NCBI GenBank assembly: GCA_002077065.1
Contig: NAJO01000084.1
Location: 1 to 64,000, forward strand
Direction of reading: 5' to 3'
DNA: 64,000 bases
Source: Cryoendolithus antarcticus
Taxonomy: Eukaryota > Ascomycota > Dothideomycetes > Cladosporiales > Cladosporiaceae
The notes under the pieces: model-generated
What the model saw: only the letters and a program-made list of their open reading frames with translations
What the model was told of the DNA's origin: nothing
The model's database searches: none
Shown here: piece by piece, positions 57,732-64,000 of the stretch
How positions within the stretch are numbered: position 1 is the stretch's first letter
Layout of the letters: each line of letters starts with the position of its first letter
Program-made: the position numbers and the translations under genes

Positions 57732-60181
57732 CGTTGTCTGGGTCTGCGCTTCGTAATGCTTGTTCCTCGTGGTGTCGATGTTCACGAGACTGCAGAATGT
57801 GTACTGTAGGATTGCTAAGCAGCTGGAGTCTGTACATCTATGTAGTTGCTCTTTATACATACATAGGAGCAAGCAATGTGAGGGGCGACAATGTGCGGGG
57901 CTGGGCAGAAAGCGAGATCTCGGCTTCCTGGAGCACGAGTGATCGGCAACTACACAAAAGTTTTGATGTGATTAACGTGCGGTCAGCAACATGAGTGCCC
58001 GGGTTTTGCGAGATAACAAGATGAGTGCCATCTTCTCGTTTACGAGAGATAGTAATGCACCGGCCACCTCGAATATTGCAACTCTCCAATCCCACTAACA
58101 ACACCAATACAAGAGCTGCGTCATGATACGTTTTGCAAATGTACATGTACGTAACTTAGGCTTCATCCCGACGAGGACTTGTGTATTCAACACACCACCC
58201 AGCATCTTCTTATCGCCCTTGCGAGCGCCTTGCGCTACAGCCTGAACGAGGCGATGAGACACGGTCGGGAGAAGTAAATGATTGACTTAGCATGCCTTCA
58301 TATTTAAAGTCTCTATTGTTCTATTGTCCCCTGAGGAAAATGGTGCTTTTCATTATCATGTAATGAGACCTTGATTCTGTATTAATTGACCCAGTACTCG
58401 ACGAAGAGTGAGTGTATGTTTATGGTAAGCAGAGCACCAATCTCAGGGTGGGCTCAAGGACTCAGCGCGCATGACTCGCGCCCATGGATGCATTCACCTT
58501 GTGACATCCGGGCTCCTCCGAGCTCGCCGCGGTCGAACAATCCAGAGATGTGCAAAAAGTATTAGCATCAATGATACGCCAGCTGAGATCTGTGATAAGC
58601 TCAAATACACCTCTTCCAAGCAGATTCATTTTGAGGAGCTGAGCGCATGATAGCGCTAAGAATGCACTCTGAATACCGCACGAAGATCTCGACACTTCCT
58701 TACCCGCCTAACGGTGATCTGTCCCTAGCTAGAGTGAGCAACGTTCTAAGATATTCGGAAACGACACGTGTAATCTACCTCAATCGGTAGTGCGCGTCCA
58801 TTGGACCCATTATATACGTCTTGTTTCCTCGTAGGTATCATAGAAACGAGGCGTAGAGGATAGGGTAATTTCTCCCCATGCAGTATGAGCGATGAAGGCC
58901 CCGCTAGGGTGCATTGACGCATGAGGCTACATTGACCACAGAAAAACGCCATTCGAGTACGTCTACTGTATGTGGTCCCTGGCTCTTTGCTTGATATGGT
59001 CGTGTAGAGGATGTCCCAATGAGCCTATCGAATTATAATCCTTCGTCTTCTACAACTTAGCAATAAACATCACCGTTCGATAGACTGAAATACGGTCAAG
59101 CTGTGTTACGTACTTTGGCCGTGATTGAGTGATACATCGGCCGAGTAGTGAAATTTGTGCACAACCTAACAATAGCTTCAATCGATCTACGCGTCTACCT
59201 ATCTAAACTAAACGCCGTGGCCCTCTCCCCGCCCTGCTCTGTTCGTCCCCCCTCTAGCAGCGTGATTAGGATTTCGTGTAGATTCTATAAGTCAAGGATA
59301 AGTGGGTGAAGTCTCGAATAGATCGTCGCTAGATCAATTCAATTGAAGACCGTATATTGCCCATAATACACATGCGCTAATTCGGTTGGATAGTGCGTCC
59401 GATACGGACTGTTACGACCTCGCGCTTCCACACCTGCTTCGCTATGTTACGATCTACCCTCCGCTATCTTGCGACTCCGATCCAACCTCTACTTGCTCCT
59501 CCCTTCGCTCCACACTACCAGCCCTACTTCTTTCATCTCTCCACTTATATTCATCTAAGCAGACGTCCTAAACACGCGCCTTATTCAAGCCTTGATCTTT
59601 ATTGTGATCTTCTTCATGCATCTCCATATGCGCCATGATTGTACTCCGTAATGTTTCCAGTCTACGTTAACCTTTGTGTTCATTTTGCCCTAAAGCTCGT
59701 CTATGAATCTCAAATCACCAATAGAATACTTTATCAAAGTATATTGAGCTCTGCATTACATGGATAGGAACCAAAAAAGCCGTTATTGAGTTGTTATAAC
59801 TCAACCATAACTTCGCAAACGGAGTGCCTCACGTTACGAGGTGTTGTCAGGATAAGATGAATCAGGAGTCTCGGCGGCTAACTCGGAGGTGTATCGGCCC
59901 GGAAGGCGGAGTCGGAGTGGCTGATCCGCGCTTAGCGAAATATGCTAACTCACGTCATGATAGTGACTGACATACTATGGATCTCGATCGCCGTACGATA
60001 ATTCTACGACATACGGACGAGAAGAGAAGTGGCTTAATACTGAGCAGACTGCTACTCTGCGGTCGCTCTCTTTCGCCGCATTTCATCGTTCTTTTCCTGC
60101 TTTTACCATAACATATGTGGTAAACTGAGTCCTGCTCAGTACACTGGTTGCATTTCGAAAGTAGTCATATCATCATACCGT
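57732..60181. other. Gene-poor stretch
   Basis: No gene supported. Frames at 57853-58146 (-) and 58462-58695 (-) are mildly protein-like but isolated. 59.40-59.63 kb is pyrimidine-rich. Confidence 0.4.
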
Positions 60182-61309
60182 ATGCGTCCCTTCGGACATT
60201 ATTGCTCATGGATGACCGCTTCAACCGTGAGGAGCTGTCATACGAAAGCAGGGGTGTTGTCGGCCTTACTGAGCTGTACGCTTCTTTTGCTCGTGCTCGC
60301 ACTCATCAGAGGCGCCACTAGAGCTGTTTGCATTTCGTATGGGCGTTGTGCTGCAATCTATGATGCCCACGTGACAAATGTCCTCAGTGTGGAGGCAGAA
60401 GCTGGAGCACAGACGACTGTATCCCGAGGAGCCAAAGCAGACCAAGCATACTACGGATCGATACATGGCCAGAACATCACAGGAAAATTCACAGAAGTAG
60501 ACGTCACTGATGTCAGTCGCGCAGGAGAGCCAAACAGTAGCCGTATCCGGATCGGCAAATGTACGATTCTCTTTGGTGGAACGGACATTTGGGAGGATGC
60601 CATAAGAACACATGAAGAACACTGTCAGACGCATGGATACATGTTCTATGTGCTTCGACATGAACTATTAGATGATGTTTGGACTAAACCAGCTTAAGTT
60701 CTCAGTCTGTTGTTGCTGGAACTTGCAAAGCCGGATCCTGAGAGGCTTGACTGGCTTTTATGGGTAGATGCTGACACAATCATTCTAAATCGGTACATAC
60801 CTGTTGATATATTCCTTCCTCCTTCGCAAGACTTTACCGGTATCAATCTACTATACACTGCAGACTGGAATGGACTCAATAACGGGGTCTTCTTTGTCAA
60901 GGTGAATAGATGGGCGGTTGAGCTTTTCAGTGCAATCGTTTCTTTCAGGACATACAAACCCGCCGAACAGCTTGCGTACCGAGATCAAAGCGCTATGGAA
61001 TATTTGGTACAACAACCGCAGTTTGTGGAAAACTCAGTGCAGGTGCCACAGCACTGGTTCAATGCTTATGACGAGCATTACATCATACAGGAGCGATATC
61101 GGGTACGGCATGGTGACCTACTTGTGCACTTTCCAGGCATCCCAGACAGAGAACAGCGCATGGCTCACTGGTTGAGACTGGCTGCTCAGCATCTCGACGA
61201 ATGGGAAGTGTCCGTCGATTCACTAGGCTACCCCGCGCAGCAACAAGAATTCTGGCGCGAGCAACTAACCTTGAAAGGAGATAAAATGTCGATCGCAGAT
61301 AAGCTGTAG
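60182..61309 (+). pseudogene. GT34 (Mnn10/Gma12-type) glycosyltransferase with in-frame stop
   Basis: A Golgi type II membrane alpha-glycosyltransferase acting on glycan outer chains. The N-terminal cytoplasmic tail and membrane anchor (about residues 25-45, LSALLSCTLLLLVLALI) are followed by a stem and the catalytic domain: CTILFGG, HGYMFYVLRHE, the DxD motif WVDADTIILN, WNGLNNGVFFVKVN, YRDQSAMEYL, VPQHWFNAY and HFPGIPDREQRM. All family motifs are in one frame, but codon 60695-60697 is TAA, right after VWTKPA and before VLSLLLLELAKP, where relatives have a sense codon (often Tyr). No intron removes it. A truncated 171-aa product lacks the DxD motif. Recent pseudogene, a readthrough case, or a base-call error. 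Confidence 0.85.
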
Positions 61310-61770
61310 CTCATGGCCGACGGACACCTACACCTACGAAAGACAATGCCTGAACCATGCTGGCCAGATTACAGCAAGTCGTGAAGTGACTCTGGAATAA
61401 GGCTAGAGTCCGTGCATTGACTTGTTGTTGCATGACTTTGCCTGTACGTTGCAATATGTAGCAAGTTGAATAAACAAACTTGAATTCGATACAAAGGGAA
61501 AGGCTAGCATACTTCGTTATCGATGGCTGTAACGTCATCTGCCCAGAGAGGCTAGAGACTCCCCTATTAAATTAGCTGTGCATTGTCCAACTCACCTGTC
61601 GGCTTGTGCCGAGACGATATTTTTTTCTGTACTAAGTTACAAGGAAAGGCAGCAGAGTTATCCGTGCGTGAAGTTGACCGACTGAATATACTGTCGACCG
61701 TCTGTAAGTGAGGATCCATACTGTGCTGTGCTAAATCGAGTTGCACTTCGCATACAGTACCGCCCCTCCT
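61310..61770. other. Intergenic, nothing seen
   Basis: No feature supported between the convergent genes. Confidence 0.4.
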
Positions 61771-62772
61771 TCACTCTTTGTATATCGTGGGTTTTCTTGG
61801 CCTTAAAATTCTCCCCGGCCGTCTTGTGCACAAGGCCACAACTTCTTCACACCGCTCATCTCCGCCGCCCTGATCACCACCACATTTCGCAAACTCAGCG
61901 CCTGACTCTAGGCTCACGGCGGCATCGTGAATGGATGATATCTTACGCTGTGGCGCATCAGTGAACAGCGTCTTACTGCTGGTGCCCTGCTCCGCCCTTT
62001 GCAGCGTGACCTGCTTCCCTGCGATGATTTCTTCGATAAGAGGCTTCATCAACTCGATCACTCGGTCGGTGGCATCGGCCGATTTGCTAGTCGCCGGCTG
62101 CCCTCCTTCACTCGACTTAGTGAGTAAATTGACCAGCTGAGTGAGTGTTTCAGCGGCGGAATCGAAATATTTCCTGGTCTCCAGTCCTCGTTCAATTAAT
62201 TTCGTGAATTCATCGGCCAGCTTAGTGAGTGTGTTAGTGTGGGTAGTGAAAGCAGCACGGAGCGCATCAAGCTCCAATTTTGTGGCTTCTTGACTTCCCA
62301 TCAACTTGGCCTCCTGACTTCCCATCAACTTGACGAGGCGCTCGGCGGTTTCATTGAGCGCCTCAACGGGCAATACGGCCGAAGTCGGCATTGCATCGCC
62401 GGGCACACGCGCAGGACCGCGCTGAACAACAAATTGATGGCTTGGAATCTGCTGATTCGGATATCCTCGCAGCCCTTCGTCGTGTTGGCTATAGGCATGA
62501 GTCACATATCGGGAAGCAGCTGAATCGTGAGGCGTGTTGCGTGGTCTCGCACCCCTGTCAGTAAAATATGGTCTTGTCTTGTTCAGTGGCTGGCTTGGCT
62601 GCACACCAGTACGCTCCTGCGCTCGCGGAGGTACGGCAGTCGATATGGATGGTACATAGCCTTGCTGAATGGAAATTGGGTGGTACGTCCAGGTCGATGC
62701 ATGTGAAGCTGGTGGAGCTGCATGCAGAGAATGCACAACCGGATTCTGTCGCGGTGCAATGTATGACGCCAT
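61771..62772 (-). CDS. Coiled-coil orphan protein, 333 aa
   Basis: A single open frame. The N-terminal 120 residues are Pro/Gln/Ser/His/Tyr-rich and probably disordered. Residues about 135-270 form a helical or coiled-coil section (ALNETAERLVKLMG..., LELDALRAAFTTHTNTLTKLADEFTKLI, AAETLTQLVNLLTK, IELMKPLIEEII). The C-terminus is Gly/Glu-rich then basic (RRPGRILRPRKP). An 8-residue unit KLMGSQEA is tandemly duplicated, mirrored by a 24-bp DNA duplication near 62.30-62.33 kb. A TATATA element sits 35-45 bp upstream of the ATG. No known family. It may be nuclear, judging by the basic tail. Confidence 0.62.
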   Translation of the reverse strand: MASYIAPRQNPVVHSLHAAPPASHASTWTYHPISIQQGYVPSISTAVPPRAQERTGVQPSQPLNKTRPYFTDRGARPRNTPHDSAASRYVTHAYSQHDEGLRGYPNQQIPSHQFVVQRGPARVPGDAMPTSAVLPVEALNETAERLVKLMGSQEAKLMGSQEATKLELDALRAAFTTHTNTLTKLADEFTKLIERGLETRKYFDSAAETLTQLVNLLTKSSEGGQPATSKSADATDRVIELMKPLIEEIIAGKQVTLQRAEQGTSSKTLFTDAPQRKISSIHDAAVSLESGAEFAKCGGDQGGGDERCEEVVALCTRRPGRILRPRKPTIYKE

Positions 62773-62803
62773 GGTGCAGATATCTCTTGTAAGGGAAGTA
62801 GTC

Positions 62804-62816
62804 TATAGTATATAAA
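62804..62816 (-). promoter_or_regulatory. TATA box of the coiled-coil orphan
   Basis: A CTTTATATACTAT-like element on the minus strand, about 35-45 bp upstream of the ATG at 62772. Confidence 0.5.
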
Positions 62817-63073
62817 GCGTGGCTACAGTGTGAACGCGGTTCAAGATGTCATGGCCAGCTCGGCCGAAAAACAGATTCAATACTCGCGACACGCGCCGTC
62901 TGACTGCTTGAGAAAAGCGCCAAGGTAATCAAAACCCTTGCGCTTGCAGGACATCGTCTTCCGTCGGTGTTAGTCATGCGCCGGAGAAATCAACGCACTG
63001 TTGATGTTGGGGAAGACCGCGATCAAGCTGCTTGCCTGTCCCAACTCTGCCTATCCAGGGTTGTCCTCAAAGA

Positions 63074-63553
63074 TGTCGCCTGGATCCGAGAAGGTATGGC
63101 CACGTCCAGCCCAAGGCAATTTTGCCCAGTCCCGGTTCCACTTCGCCGAGAATGCCGAGCTCGGCCGAGTCGTCGGCTCTCAAAAAGTTAATCAGTCGGG
63201 CTCATCAACAAAGAGGATGGTGGCGTGCATCGGTGTAAATTGGGAGTCTTTCGTGAAGATCCCTGCGCACTAGCAATCGCTGTCGACACATGGCTCGTCC
63301 TTCACTATCTTGTACACGACATCGTAGAGAGCCGGAGCTTCCCTGCCTATGTGCGAAGTCGCCTTTAGTATTATCTCGATGAGAGACTGGCGGGAGCTGC
63401 GTCGGATGATTGCAAGACTCCCAAAATACTGTACTGAAAACATCAAGGATACATAGATGTCGTGCGCCGGGCAAGAAGGGTACCCTTTGATGGGCCTCAT
63501 GAGTTCGAAATACCTGTTTTCCTGCTCTGTGAAGTACTTGCATAAGCATATCT
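63074..63553 (-). pseudogene. Unresolved or decayed minus-strand gene
   Basis: A frame from about 63553 to 63270 encodes a strongly protein-like stretch (...YFELMRPIKGYPSCPAHDIYVSL...LYDVVYKIVKDEP...). A second segment near 63200-63074 reads ...ADDSAELGILGEVEPGLGKIALGWTWP.... An 88-nt GT...AG joint could connect them in phase, but the second frame soon stops while an adjacent frame continues with ...FSDPGDIFEDNPG. Either a multi-exon gene with further unseen exons or a frameshifted remnant. Family not recognised. Confidence 0.35.
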
Positions 63554-63916
63554 AATTGTGCCCGTTAAACTAGACGTCATATGTAAGCTGCACATTGAGA
63601 TTACTACCTGGGATGGACTCTTAAGCATCCACCTCTAGGCCATAAGGATTTCCGCCATTGCAACAGCACCTCAGAAGTCCAGGCTTCGTCTACGTCCCCT
63701 TACCTTATGAAGTTATGACAGCTCGTCTGATCGGCCTGATTTGGTCAGTAAGACGCAGGCGCAGGGCGCTAGCAGTGCACAAACTCGGAGACGAGCGAGA
63801 AGACGGCGCGTGGAGTCGCGATTGGACTTAACAGCAGATATCACCATTCACCAGCACACTGGCACTTTGATGAGTCCGCTTTCTACTCATGCGCTCGCAG
63901 TGTGGCCGGATGTCTA
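63554..63916. other. Intergenic, nothing seen
   Basis: No feature supported. Confidence 0.35.
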
Positions 63917-63957
63917 GATTCGGATGAATCGGCTTCCGATTCGGATGAATCGGAAGC
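63917..63957. repeat. Two direct copies of a 16-bp unit forming a hairpin
   Basis: GATTCGGATGAATCGG occurs at 63917-63932 and 63938-63953. CTTCCGATTC and its exact complement GAATCGGAAG make a 10-bp stem with a 4-base loop. Function unknown. Confidence 0.9.
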
Positions 63958-64000
63958 TTATGCGGAGCGCCTGAGGACTTACCGTTCTCCGCTTGCTATG

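Overview
The window looks like an accessory, repeat-rich stretch of a filamentous ascomycete genome (Pezizomycotina, perhaps Dothideomycetes; the class is inference). Support comes from the gene content (a HET-NACHT-ankyrin NLR-like receptor, a Zn2Cys6 protein, a cupredoxin-type serine-rich wall protein, a CBM21 phosphatase subunit, a GT34 glycosyltransferase), from short introns of about 50-60 nt with fungal splice signals, and from a block mutated in the pattern of repeat-induced point mutation (RIP).

Layout. 1-20.8 kb is gene-poor. It holds a few small intron-containing genes (a 152-aa Tyr/Gln/Pro-rich protein at 12.5 kb, a Zn2Cys6 protein at 14.5-15.1 kb, an unknown gene at 17.5 kb), decayed coding fragments and an LTR-like repeat. 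20.8-22.2 kb is an LTR followed by a heavily RIP-mutated internal region. 23.1-32.8 kb is the main metabolic and transport block: an intronless bacterial-type L-lysine 2-monooxygenase, unresolved minus-strand exons, a secreted or membrane cupredoxin, and an MFS transporter in three exons divergent from a multi-exon gene of unknown function. 34.2-39.7 kb is a 5.4-kb segment bounded by long, partly near-identical inverted repeats starting at TA dinucleotides. Its only recognisable gene is a complete HET-NACHT-ankyrin receptor. 40-44 kb holds a ruined pogo/Fot1-type transposon. 44.6-57.7 kb carries a thaumatin-like secreted protein, small orphan genes, another LTR copy, a two-exon orphan of 394 aa, an ABCG half-transporter and a glycogen-targeting PP1 subunit. 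60.2-63.6 kb has a GT34 gene broken by one in-frame stop, a coiled-coil orphan and a decayed or unresolved locus.

How they fit together. There is no single operon-like pathway. The lysine monooxygenase, the two transporters, the secreted proteins and the NLR suggest a niche or interaction-related accessory region shaped by transposons and RIP. The two most notable observations are the NLR gene packaged between transposon-like inverted repeats and the apparent acquisition of a bacterial lysine-degrading enzyme.

Splice structures were read by eye from phase-consistent GT...AG introns that restore family motifs. They were not computed or checked against transcripts.
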